This document shows, one piece after another, positions 12,416-21,904 of a stretch of 64,000 nucleotides of DNA (position 1 is its first letter; each line of letters opens with the position of its first letter). Location of the stretch: positions 6,162,110 to 6,226,109 of the forward strand of contig CM077159.1 of NCBI GenBank assembly GCA_039583875.1, read 5' to 3'. The notes under the pieces were generated by a model. That model did not search any database and was not told where the DNA came from. It was given only the letters and a program-made list of their open reading frames with translations. Origin of the DNA: Platanthera guangdongensis. Taxonomy: Eukaryota; Streptophyta; Magnoliopsida; Asparagales; Orchidaceae. A program made the position numbers and the translations under genes.

Positions 12416-12815
12416 CGGCCTGGGACACGGGCGTGTCCCAGGGCGTGTCAGGTGACACGGCCTGCGACACGGGCGTGTCGCAGGGCGTGTCGGGTTGTGT
12501 CGACGATTGGGCTTTTTCTCGACGATTCGTCGAGAGAGGCACACGGCCCAGGACACGGGCGTGCCCAAGGCCGTGTCGCATTCTCGACGATTCTTGCTCG
12601 ACGATCGTCGAGTGTCGAGAAGTGCGTGTCGAGTGTTGAACACGGCCTGTGAGACGGGCGTGTCACAGGGCGTGTCAAATCAGGCGACGAACTCAGCCCG
12701 CCGAGGATTTCGACAGGGCGTGTCCCGTGGGCGTGTCACTGGTTTGGATAAGTCGGTTGACCACCGCTTGAGGCACACGGCCAGGCACACGGCCGTGTTC
12801 GAAGCCGTGTCGGGT
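12416..12815. repeat. Palindrome array in the E4 5' LTR
   Basis: The first unit is a 38-bp imperfect palindrome centred on GACACGGGCGTGTC, with outer arms GACACGGCC and GGGCGTGTC. Similar units recur with CTCGACGATTCGTCGAG between them. It is copied at about 19634-20033 in the 3' LTR. Related arrays occur in E2 (opposite strand) and E5. Confidence 0.8.
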
Positions 12816-13106
12816 CAAAATGTGTGTTTTGGCAGAATCGTGGCCGTCCATTTCTTCAGTCTGGATCCAAGGGCTGAAAGCTCTTCTTCTTTTTCCATAA
12901 GGGCCGAAGTCAGAGATTTATTTCTCATAGTCTTTAGCCTTAACCTTTCTTCAAGTGAAGAGAGAAAGAGAGAAAGAGAGAAAGAAAGGAGGAGGAAGAG
13001 GGGAAGGGGGTTGCTGTTGGTGGTGCTGCGGTTTACCGGCGAGAGATCCGAAGCCAGCGTTGCGGAGGAAACGCTCTTGCGAGTCTTGCAAGCAAGCTTT
13101 CAAGCC

Positions 13107-13130
13107 ATGGCACCGAAGCTATCGTCAAGG
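13107..13130 (+). CDS. Predicted gag exon 1 of E4, encoded inside the LTR
   Basis: This is a 24-nt open segment, ATG to AGG, encoding MAPKLSSR (MAPKRSSR in the 3' LTR copy at 20321-20344), followed at once by GTAACG, a good plant 5' splice site. Three observations support it. The gag frame at 14895 has no ATG and opens right after an in-frame TAG. Joining 13130 to 14895 keeps the frame. The same exon and donor occur in E2 (37160-37183, MAPKKNAR) and E5 (58834-58857, MAPKRASR), whose flanking LTR sequences differ. The basic residues would form the Gag N-terminus. Only the 5' LTR copy can act. No transcript was seen, so this remains a prediction. Confidence 0.72.
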
Positions 13131-13407
13131 GTAACGACTTTTCTTCCTAGCCATGTGAAGGCTTCTGTTTTGGCATATCTTTTGATTCCCCCACCAGGAG
13201 GTGGCTGTTTTTGGGAGTCGTTTGGGTGGATGCTTGAAATCCCCTTTATGTTGCATATAGATCCGGAAATGAGTACGGAATAGGCATGCTGTGTGAAGCC
13301 CATCTGGACAGGTTGGTCTGGATTGGTGATGTTGCATACGAACCGGAGAAGACTCCGTGATAAACGTGTAGTGTTAAGGAGTCTACGGGTATCCCTGCGA
13401 AAAGGAG

Positions 13408-13680
13408 TAGCAGGAAGTACTGGGGTGGTAGCCCAGGAAAATAGCCTTGTGCTGGTTTTGGGTCCAACCTGTGATTGAGGCACAAGAAGTACTGGTGGGA
13501 CCAGGAAAGGCCCTTTTTGTGATGCTTGATGTCATAGGGTGTCCACCTGTGGAGCGAGTCACAGGAAGTACTGGTGTGCCCAGGAAAGACCCCTGACATT
13601 TGTAATTTGCGGTGTCCACCTGTGACGGGAGTCACAGGAAGTACTGGTGCGCCCAGGAAAGACCCGCTGTTGCTGTGAGG
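13408..13680 (+). repeat. Tandem units of about 75 bp in the E4 LTR
   Basis: Four diverged copies start near 13411, 13487, 13563 and 13637, each with AGGAAGTACTGG (or AGAAGTACTGG) and CCAGGAAAG. They are copied in the 3' LTR (about 20622-20890) and, more diverged, in the E5 LTR (about 59125-59395). They lie inside the predicted leader intron. Confidence 0.8.
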
Positions 13681-14679
13681 AAATGGGTATAGTGAAATAC
13701 CCAGACTTGAATGCCAGGAACAGGATTGGTGAGACCGACCCGCGCCTTTGATATAGCCATGAGTACGCTGCACGCGGAAAGGGCAAGGCGATTTGAGCAA
13801 CGGGGGGGTGGAGGATCCGACCTGCGCTATGTCCGTCCGACGTGAGACCAAAAAGTGCGGTCTGTTGGAGCGCATAGCAAGAGTCTTCGGCCTGCGCGCC
13901 ATGACACAAAGGGGGGCTACGGGCCATCCCGGTGTCCGAGGACTAACTCCGGCTGCACGCCATGGAGTAAATGCTCAAGAGATTTACCGTTGGGTGATAA
14001 CCCTGATACGGTGGTGGGCAAGAGGTTGCCAGAACACCAAGAATGTGCCCTGAGTGCACAGACCGTTGAGCCGGGTGGCGAACGGTTGTGATGGCTTGTG
14101 TGCGTGAAAGCACTTTTTGATGATATAGCTTGCCATACTTGTGATATGATATGCCTGCAGGGAAAAATACCGCCGCCCCGAGAGAAGGGGTAGGGTCGTT
14201 ATAATTTGGTCAGCTGAACGCTGACCGTTGCTTTTGTTTGCCACCGATGGGTGGATTGTCCCTTGCACAGGTGCTGGAGAGCCGAGCGGGACGCATAGAG
14301 GTTGATGCTCCTGCTGGTGTTGCTGCTGCTGCTGTTTAGCCCTCGAAGGCTAAATATGTTCTTTTGATGTTTTCTTTTGTTGTGGCCGGCCTGCGCGCCC
14401 ATAGTTGTAGCCACTATATGAAAGCCCTGTAAGGCCATAAGGCCAGTTCTTTGCACATGTTGTAAGACATTCCTATATATATAAAAGGTGGAGTTTTATG
14501 TTTGGACATTCCTGAGGAGTTCAAGTAGTTTAGGCTTCCGCTAGAATGCTTGTGATAGGTGCGATGTGCTACTCTGGTATCATCCTGTACCTTCACCGAC
14601 TGTTTTGTGGTATATCCTGTGGGGCCCCGGCCGGACCTTCTAGAATATATCATATGAACGGATGGGGTTGTTACATTTT

Positions 14680-14693
14680 TGGTATCGGTTATC
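14680..14693 (+). other. E4 primer-binding site
   Basis: TGGTATCGGTTATC, 5 nt after the LTR end. It resembles the initiator tRNA-Met PBS (TGGTATCAG) with one early mismatch. Confidence 0.65.
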
Positions 14694-14894
14694 TTGGTCT
14701 TTCCCTCTCGAAGTCGTGGCCGCCTTCTTTTGTGGGGTGGCGAGCACGTGGTTGTGCACACCAAAGTCTACGATTGAACTCCTGAATGTCCATGATAGGA
14801 ATGCAATTTACTATGTTTGAGGAACCTGCGTGTTCCTATGTTGTGTTGTTTGCTTGGGTACGACCGCTAATGTGTGTGTCTTGTCCACCTTTAG

Positions 14895-16016
14895 GTGACA
14901 CGGAGTGGAGCTGGGCAGTCTGAGCCCCAGCGTTCTGATGAAAGTACGGCACCAGCTGCGGTGCCTACACCTCCACCGTCTGCGGAACATGTCCGTTTAG
15001 TTGCGGAGGCCTTGTTTACCATGATCCAAGGTCAGCCACTTAGGCAGGAGCAGGCGGCTGTGGGGCCAGAACAGGTGGTGGCAAGGACTGAACCTGTCGT
15101 GGAAGTGGTTCCTCGAGCGGCTGAGAAGCAGCTAACACGGTTTATGAGTTTCCATCCGCCTACGTTCTCGGGAGCGGGAACCCCGACGCAGGCTGAGGAT
15201 TGGTTATCGCGCGTCAAGCGAGTGATGACGGCGATAGGAACGGCGGAGCATCAGAAAGTTACCTTAGCCACCTTCTTGCTTGACGGAGAAGCGCGTTTAT
15301 GGTGGGATGAGATGGAGTTGCATCATTTGGCGGGTCGTCCGTTAACCCAAGTGTCGATGGAAGAATTCTCCCGGCTCTTCCTAGCGAAGCACCTTCCTGT
15401 GGCTCAACGGATAGCCATGGAAAATGAATTCCAATGGTTGACTCAAGGTGATGGCAGTGTTGACGCGTACCTGCATGAGTTTACTCGTTTGGGGCGGTAT
15501 GCGGGTTCGATTTTTGCTGATGAGCAGAGGAAGACTAATCGGTTCTATGAAGGACTGAGGGACGAGTTGAGGTTCCTTGTGTCCAGTTCTGTGAACCAAG
15601 GTTTTCAAGCGTTGGTTGACACTGCGACCGCGTTGGAAAAGGATATGAAGAGGGTGCAAGGAAGAGAGCGTTGGTGATGACGCAACCGGAGTGGAAGGCG
15701 CCCCGCTCTGGAAAATCATTTTACAAGAAGAGATGGGGTAAGAGGTCCAAGCCGAGTGGACAAGCTCCTTCATCAGTTGCAACGGGAGCAACATCAGGGG
15801 CAACCTCCAAGCCAGAAACTCGTACCTGCTTCAATTGTGGTAGGATGGGGCACATTGCGCGAGATTGCCGGATGCCGCCAAAGAGTGAAAAGAAGGCGGG
15901 AGCATCTTATGCGGAGAAAGGAAAAGCGGTGGTGGAGTCTTCTGCCTCGCAAGCGCAACCCCGGGTCTACAATCTTGGCCTGCAGGAGGCCATCAAGCAG
16001 AGTGACGTGGTCACAG
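14895..16016 (+). pseudogene. E4 gag, main exon (1-nt frameshift)
   Basis: This is the capsid and nucleocapsid region of a Tekay-like Gypsy Gag. The frame begins GTGACACGG directly after an in-frame TAG, so it probably depends on an upstream exon (13107-13130). It contains the retrotransposon Gag domain (AEDWLSRVKRVMTAIGTAEHQKVTLATFLLDGEARLWW and the MEEFSRLF segment) and, near 15820-15865, a zinc knuckle CFNCGRMGHIARDC. Compared with E5 there is a 1-nt deletion near 15662 that moves the frame and produces a stop at 15675. The second half (15671 onward) is open in the next frame. It ends at the donor of the gag-protease intron. Confidence 0.88.
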
Positions 16017-16107
16017 GTATGAGTTTAGTTTTGCTTATGCTACTGTTTGTATGCTTACCTTAGTACCCCTACGTTTGTGGTTTGTGTGTGTGACATGTTT
16101 GTCATAG
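16017..16107 (+). other. Predicted gag-protease intron of E4
   Basis: 91 nt, GTATGAG...TCATAG, phase 1. Removing it joins VVTG to FVMIRD in one frame, just before the protease motif FDTGASHSFLS. The unspliced gag frame ends inside it at 16061-16063. It is equivalent to 54455-54545 in E5 (91 nt) and 34434-34509 in E2 (76 nt), with a relic at 60884-60976 in E7. Confidence 0.8.
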
Positions 16108-16460
16108 GCTTTGTGATGATTCGGGACACGCTGGCGCGAGCACTGTTTGATACAGGTGCATCGCATTCTTTTCTGTCGAGTGAGTTTCTTACGCGGCTTG
16201 GGATACCCAGTCGTGCAAAGACAGATAGCGTCAGAGTGGTGTTGCCGAATGGTTGTTGGATGCTTGCGGATCAAGCTTGCGATGTGGCGGTTCAGTTGGG
16301 AAGTCGGGATTTTTGTTTAACCGCATTTGTTTTGCCAATTTCGGAATTCGATGTGATTTTTGGGATGGATTGGCTTGCGGAGCAGCATGCTATGATCGAT
16401 TGCCAGTCCAAAGAAATCACGTTGGGCCAGAATACCGAATAGGAGACCAAGTTCGCGGGT
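16108..16460 (+). pseudogene. E4 protease region (one stop)
   Basis: Retropepsin-like aspartic protease that would cleave the polyprotein. The active site LFDTGASHSF lies about 15 residues after the exon start, and the second conserved segment is FDVIFGMDWL. One nonsense codon, TAG at 16440-16442, stands where E5 has a glutamine codon. The same frame then continues into the 1003-codon pol frame. Confidence 0.85.
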
Positions 16461-19400
16461 ATGCGAGGAGTGAGCGGGACGTTGATGTCTGCACTCCAGG
16501 TAGTCAAAGCTGTTCGGAAGGGTGCGGAGTGTTACTTTGCACTAATTCAGGCTGTTGAGCCTAAGGCCACTTTGTGCGAGGTTCCGATTGTGGCAGAATT
16601 TGCTGATATGTTTCCCGCAGATCTCCCTGGGCTACCACCCCAGCGGGAGATTGACTTCACAATTGAGCTGGTGCCAGGTGCGAAACCAGTGGCCCGTTCG
16701 CCATATCGCGTTGCGCCTAAAGAGATGGCTGAGTTGAAGGTTCAACTACAAGAAATGTTAGAGCAAGGCTATATCCGCCCAAGTATGTCACCTTGGAGCG
16801 CGCCTGTGCTTTTTGTAAAGAAGAAAGATGGTGGGTTACGGTTGTGTATCGATTACCGTGAATTGAATAAGCTGACCGAGAAGAATAAGTATCCGATACC
16901 TCGGATTGATGAATTATTTGATCAGCTGGTGGGATCTACCGTCTATTCGAAGTTGGACCTGAAGTCTGGTTATTACCAGTTAAGGATTCGGGAAGGTGAC
17001 ATTCCCAAAACCGCATTTGGAACGCGTTATGGGCACTATGAGTTCACAGTCATGCCCTTTGGATTGTGTAATGCGCCTTCGGTGTTTATGGATTTGATGC
17101 ACCGTATTTTTCGTGAGTACTTGGATCTGTTTGTGATCGTGTTTATTGATGATATCCTGGTATACTCGAAGTCCAAAGCTGAGCATGAGATTCATTTGCG
17201 GTTAGTGTTGAATACGTTGAGGCAAAATCAGCTTTATGCCAAGTTCTCGAAGTGCGAGTTTTGGCTATCGTCAGTGGCATTTTTGGGTCATGTGGTGAGT
17301 GGAGCGGGCATTGCAGTGGATCCAGCGAAGATAAGAGCCATACAAGATTGGCCAATATTGTCTTCCGTGGCCGAGGTCAGGAGTTTCCTTGGACTTGCGG
17401 GCTACTATAGAAGATTTGTTGAAAACTTCTCGCGGATCGCTTTGCCGCTAACCACACTGACGCGAAAAGATCAGAAGTTCGTTTGGACGCCAGAGTGCGC
17501 ACGAGCTTTTGAAGAGCTGAAGGTTCGGTTGACCACGGCGCCGGTGTTGTCTTCGCCATGTGGAACCGATGGGTTTGTAATATATAGTGATGCCTCAGGG
17601 AGCGGCTTAGGCTGCGTTCTTCTGCAGAGCGGAAAGGTGATTGCTTATGGCTCACGCCAGCTGAAGGTGCACGAGCGAAACTATCCCGTCCATGATTTGG
17701 AATTAGCAGCGGTGATTTTTGCACTGAAGCTGTGGCGACACTACCTTTATGGCGTGAAGGTGGAGATCTATACTGATCATAAGAGCCTTAAGTATCTGTT
17801 GGAGCAGAAAGAGTTGAACATGCGACAACGAAGGTGGTTGGAGTTCCTTGGGGACTACACTTTCGAGATTCACTATACACCCGGGAAGGGGAATGTTGTC
17901 ACGGATGCTTTGAGTCGGCGAGTTCCGGCGAGAGCGAATTGGTTACAAAGGCATGATGAATGTCTGATCCAGGAATTGGAGGCATTGGAGATCTATTGTG
18001 TTGACAAAAATTCCACTGCCATTGCGTGTTTGAACTGGACCGAGGTGCAATGTGACCTTGCGGACCGAGTTCGACGGGCAACGGAGTTGGATGAAGATCT
18101 CTTGCGCTATGGGAATGAAGGGCCAGAGGGCAAATTCACCTGGATTGACGGTCTTTTGCGAAAAGAAGGCCGATTGTGCGTCCCAAATGTGGGGAAACTG
18201 AGGGAAGAACTGATGTATGAAGCACATTATACAAAGTATTCCATTCACCCCGGGAGCACAAAGATGTTTAACGATATGAAAAAGCTTTTCTGGTGGCCAG
18301 GGCTTAAGAAAGATGTTGCCCTGTATGTAGCCAAATGCCAAACATGTGCGATGGTGAAGGCGGAATGCCAAAAGCCGGGCGGTTATTTGAAGTCACTGCC
18401 GATCCCATTGTGGAAATTTGATGATATTTCCATGGATTTTGTGCATGGATTGCCAAGATCGCAGCGAGGAAATGATTCCATTTGGGTGATAGTTGACCGA
18501 CTAACAAAAGTAGCACATTTTCTCCCGAACAGGCGAGATGATTCGGTGGAAAGTTTGGCAAAGTTATATGTTGATCAAATTGTACGTCTTCACGGTGTTC
18601 CTCGGAGCATCGTAAGTGATCGAGATGGGCGATTCACGTCAAATGATTGGAGGCTAGTTCACCGACTGTTGGGCACGAAGTTGACTTTCAGTACGGCCTT
18701 TCATCCCCAAACAAATGGCCAAACTGAACGTACCAACAGAACAATGGAGGACATGCTCCGAATGTGCGCCCTTGACTTCGGAAAGAGATGGGAAGATCAT
18801 CTCTATATGGTCGAGTTTGCATATAATAATAGCTACCAGGCCAGCATTGGGATGGCACCATATGAAGCCCTATATGGAAGGAAGTGTCGTACTCCCTTGG
18901 CTTGGGTAGAAGCGGGTGAAGCCCGGGTTGTTAAACCAAATGAGCTTGATGACGCAAACTCAACCATTCGGACTATTCGAGAGAGATTGCTGATTGCTCA
19001 AGATCGACAAGCGAAGTACTACAACGCCAAGCACCGGAACGTCGAATTTGCGGTTGGCGATTGGGTCTACTTGAAGATCAAGCCATTCAAAGGTGTCTCC
19101 AGGATTCGACGATTGAAAAAGTTGAGTCCAAGGTATTTGGGTCCTTTTGAAGTGGTTGAGCGAATTGGCGAAGCGGCTTATCGGCTAGCTCTGTCGGCGG
19201 ACTTGGGTGGGTTACATGATGTCTTTCACATCTCAGTGCTGCGGAAAGCCATGAAAGATCCAGCTCAAGTGATCGCGGATGATCGTGTGCCGGTGGAGTA
19301 TGGGCTAACAACGAGAGTTAGACCCATTCAGATCGAAGATCGAGCCGAGAAACAGTTGCGGAACAAGACGGTCGGTATGGTAAAAGTCCGATGGGACAAC

Positions 19401-19472
19401 TGCGGCCGTGAAGAGCTGACATGGGAGCACGAGCAGACCATGCGAGAAGAGTTCCCTGAATTGTTTCTGTAA
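16461..19472 (+). CDS. E4 pol: RT, RNase H, integrase, chromodomain-like tail
   Basis: 1003 codons without a stop. Numbering from the ATG at 16461, RT carries D166 ([12 protein letters not shown]) and D230-D231 (FIDDILVYS). RNase H starts near 375 with [10 protein letters not shown]. The integrase zinc motif is H589, H596, C626, C629. The integrase core is D659, D720 and E756, a correct D-x60-D-x35-E arrangement. The last roughly 50 residues ([21 protein letters not shown]) look like the modified chromodomain of Tekay chromoviruses, which guides insertion into heterochromatin. The true polyprotein starts upstream: the frame is continuous with the protease except for the TAG at 16440. The domains look catalytically complete. 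Confidence 0.95.
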   Translation: MRGVSGTLMSALQVVKAVRKGAECYFALIQAVEPKATLCEVPIVAEFADMFPADLPGLPPQREIDFTIELVPGAKPVARSPYRVAPKEMAELKVQLQEMLEQGYIRPSMSPWSAPVLFVKKKDGGLRLCIDYRELNKLTEKNKYPIPRIDELFDQLVGSTVYSKLDLKSGYYQLRIREGDIPKTAFGTRYGHYEFTVMPFGLCNAPSVFMDLMHRIFREYLDLFVIVFIDDILVYSKSKAEHEIHLRLVLNTLRQNQLYAKFSKCEFWLSSVAFLGHVVSGAGIAVDPAKIRAIQDWPILSSVAEVRSFLGLAGYYRRFVENFSRIALPLTTLTRKDQKFVWTPECARAFEELKVRLTTAPVLSSPCGTDGFVIYSDASGSGLGCVLLQSGKVIAYGSRQLKVHERNYPVHDLELAAVIFALKLWRHYLYGVKVEIYTDHKSLKYLLEQKELNMRQRRWLEFLGDYTFEIHYTPGKGNVVTDALSRRVPARANWLQRHDECLIQELEALEIYCVDKNSTAIACLNWTEVQCDLADRVRRATELDEDLLRYGNEGPEGKFTWIDGLLRKEGRLCVPNVGKLREELMYEAHYTKYSIHPGSTKMFNDMKKLFWWPGLKKDVALYVAKCQTCAMVKAECQKPGGYLKSLPIPLWKFDDISMDFVHGLPRSQRGNDSIWVIVDRLTKVAHFLPNRRDDSVESLAKLYVDQIVRLHGVPRSIVSDRDGRFTSNDWRLVHRLLGTKLTFSTAFHPQTNGQTERTNRTMEDMLRMCALDFGKRWEDHLYMVEFAYNNSYQASIGMAPYEALYGRKCRTPLAWVEAGEARVVKPNELDDANSTIRTIRERLLIAQDRQAKYYNAKHRNVEFAVGDWVYLKIKPFKGVSRIRRLKKLSPRYLGPFEVVERIGEAAYRLALSADLGGLHDVFHISVLRKAMKDPAQVIADDRVPVEYGLTTRVRPIQIEDRAEKQLRNKTVGMVKVRWDNCGREELTWEHEQTMREEFPELFL

Positions 19473-19578
19473 TTTGGAGCGAGAATATTGTAACATAAAT
19501 AGTTTATATGTTGTTACATTTTTCTTGCTGCTTTTTGTTACTTTCCTGTCTCTGAATTTCGAGGACGAAATTTCTTGT

Positions 19579-19590
19579 AGGAGGGGAGGA
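19579..19590 (+). other. E4 polypurine tract
   Basis: AGGAGGGGAGGA, 1 nt before the 3' LTR at 19592. It is preceded by the GAATTTCGAGGACGAAATTT block that also precedes the PPT in E5 and, in similar form, in E2. Confidence 0.88.
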
Positions 19591-19591
19591 T

Positions 19592-21904
19592 TGTAACAGC
19601 CCAAAGTTCTGAAACAGGCAAATTTGGTTGACATGGCCTGGGACACGGGCGTGTCCCAGGGCGTGTCAGGTGACACGGCCTGCGACACGGGCGTGTCGCA
19701 GGGCGTGTCGGGTTGTGTCGACGATTGGGCTTTTTCTCGACGATTCGTCGAGAGAGGCACACGGCCCAGGACACGGGCGTGCCCAAGGCCGTGTCGCATT
19801 CTCGACGATTCTTGCTCGACGATCGTCGAGTGTCGAGAAGTGCGTGTCGAGTGTTGAACACGGCCTGTGAGACGGGCGTGTCGTCACAGGGCGTGTCAAA
19901 TCAGGCGACGAACTCAGCCCGCCGAGGATTTCGACAGGGCGTGTCCCGTGGGCGTGTCACTGGTTTGGATAAGTCGGTTGACCACCGCTTGAGGCACACG
20001 GCCAGGCACACGGCCGTGTTCGAAGCCGTGTCGGGTCAAAATGTGTGTTTTTGGCAGAATCGTGGCCGTCCATTTCTTTAGTCTGGATCCAAGGGCTGAA
20101 AGCTCTTCTTCTTTTTCCATAAGGGCCGAAGTCAGAGATTTATTTCTCATAGTCTTTAGCCTTAACCTTTCTTCAAGTGAAGAGAGAAAGAGAGAAAGAA
20201 AGGAGGAGGAAGAAGGGAAGGGGGTTGCTGTTGGTGGTGCTGCGGTTTACCGGCGAGAGATCCGAAGCCAGCGTTGCGGAGGAAACGCTCTTGCGAGTCT
20301 TGCAAGCAAGCTTTCAAGCCATGGCACCGAAGCGATCGTCAAGGGTAACGACTTTTCTTCCTAGCCATGTGAAGGCTTCTGTTTTGGCATATCTTTTGAT
20401 TCCCCCACCAGGAGGTGGCTGTTTTTGGGAGTCGTTTGGGTGGATGCTTGAAATCCCCTTTGTGTTGCATATAGATCCGGAAATGAGTACGGAATAGGCA
20501 TGCTGTGTGAAGCCCATCTGGACAGGTTGGTCTGGATTGGTGATGTTGCATACGAACCGGAGAAGACTCCGTGATAAACGTGTAGTGTTAAGGAGTCTAC
20601 GGGTATCCCTGCGAAAAGGAGTAGCAGGAAGTACTGGGGTGGTAGCCCAGGAAAATAGCCTTGTGCTGGTTTTGGGTCCAACCTGTGATTGAGGCACAGG
20701 AAGTACTGGTGGGACCAGGAAAGACCCTTTTTGTGATGCTTGATGTCATAGGGTGTCCACCTGTGGAGCGAGTCACAGGAAGTACTGGTGTGCCCAGGAA
20801 AGACCCCTGACATTTGTAATTTGCGGTGTCCACCTGTGACGGGAGTCACAGGAAGTACTGGTGCACCCAGGAAAGACCCGCTGTTGCTGTGAGGAAATGG
20901 GTATAGTGAAATACCCAGGCTTGAATGCCAGGAACAGGATTGGTGAGACCGACCCGCGCCTTTGATATAGCCATGAGTACGCTGCACGCGGAAAGGGCAA
21001 GGCGATTTGAGCAACGGGGGGGGGGGGGGGGGGGGGGGTGGAGGATCCGACCTGCGCTATGTCCGTCCGACGTGAGACCAAAAGTGCGGTCTGTTGGAGC
21101 GCATAGCAAGAGTCTTCGGCCTGCGCGCCATGACACAAAGGGGGGCTACGGGCCATCCCGGTGTCCGAGGACTAACTCCGGCTGCATGCCATGGAGTAAA
21201 TGCTCAAGAGATTTACCGTTGGGTGATAACCCTGATACGGTGGTGGGCAAGAGGTTGCCAGAACACCAAGAATGTGCCCTGAGTGCACGGACCGTTGAGC
21301 CGGGTGGCGAACGGTTGTGATGGCTTGTGTGCGTGAAAGCACGTTTTGATGATATAGCTTGCCATACTTGTGATATGATATGCCTGCAGGGAAAAATACC
21401 GCCGCCCCGAGAGAAGGGGTAGGGTCGTTATAATTTGGTCAGCTGAACGCTGACCGTTGCTTTTGTTTGCCACCGATGGGTGGATTGTCCCTTGCACAGG
21501 TGCTGGAGAGCCGAGCGGGACGCATAGAGGTTGATGCTCCTGCTGGTGTTGCTGCTGCTGCTGTTTAGCCCTCGAAGGCTAAATATGTTCTTTTAATGTT
21601 TTCTTTTGTTGTGGCCGGCCTGCGCGCCCATAGTTGTAGCCACTATATGAAAGCCCTGTAAGGCCATAAGGCCAGTTCTTTGTACATGTTGTAAGACATT
21701 CCTATATATATAAAAGGTGAAGTTTTATGTTTGGACATTCCTGAGGAGTTCAAGTAGTTTAGGCTTCCGCTAGAATGCTTGTGATAGGTGCGATGCGCTA
21801 CTCTGGTATCATCCTGTACCTTCACCGACTGTTTTGTGGTATATCCTGTGGGGCCCCGGCCGGACCTTCTAGAATATATCATATGAACGGATGGGGTTGT
21901 TACA
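19592..21904 (+). repeat. E4 3' LTR
   Basis: 2313 bp, TGTAACAGCCC...GTTGTTACA. It is nearly identical to the 5' LTR. The clearest difference is a run of 23 G at 21016-21038 against 7 G at 13802-13808. A silent copy of gag exon 1 lies at 20321-20344. Confidence 0.95.

Larger units (their letters stand above)
12374..14674 (+). repeat. E4 5' LTR
   Basis: 2301 bp, TGTAACATCCC...GTTGTTACA, matching 19592-21904. It contains a palindrome array (12416-12815), a GA-rich run (about 12955-13000), the predicted gag exon 1 (13107-13130), and four copies of a roughly 75-bp unit with AGGAAGTACTGG (about 13408-13680). Confidence 0.95.
13131..14894 (+). other. Predicted leader intron of E4 gag
   Basis: 1764 nt with donor AGG|GTAACG at 13131 and acceptor CCTTTAG|GTG at 14894, preceded by a pyrimidine-rich stretch. 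It contains the rest of the LTR, the LTR-internal border and the PBS. Spliced RNA would therefore lack the tRNA primer site. The E2 counterpart is 35654-37159 on the minus strand. Confidence 0.7.
12374..21904 (+). mobile_element. E4: Tekay-like Ty3/gypsy chromovirus, nearly intact
   Basis: E4 is the innermost and apparently youngest element, 9531 bp, with target duplication TCCTG (12369-12373 and 21905-21909). Its LTRs (12374-14674 and 19592-21904) are almost identical; the differences seen are a few substitutions, small indels and homopolymer changes. The PBS is near 14680 and the PPT at 19579-19590. Gag has one 1-nt deletion and the protease end has one stop. The 1003-codon RT to chromodomain frame is intact. 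It reads on the plus strand, opposite to E1-E3. It carries the predicted LTR-encoded gag exon and two introns. Confidence 0.95.

Noticed and set aside
12495..13283. 262-codon plus-strand frame in the E4 LTR (and its copy in the 3' LTR)
   Set aside because: It crosses palindromes and GA repeats, is repeat-derived and is not kept in the E5 LTR. Only the 24-nt ATG segment inside it looks meaningful.
14474..14487. TATATATATAAAAG as the E4 promoter
   Set aside because: It lies downstream of the predicted gag exon and is not kept in the E5 LTR, so it is unlikely to be the main TATA box.
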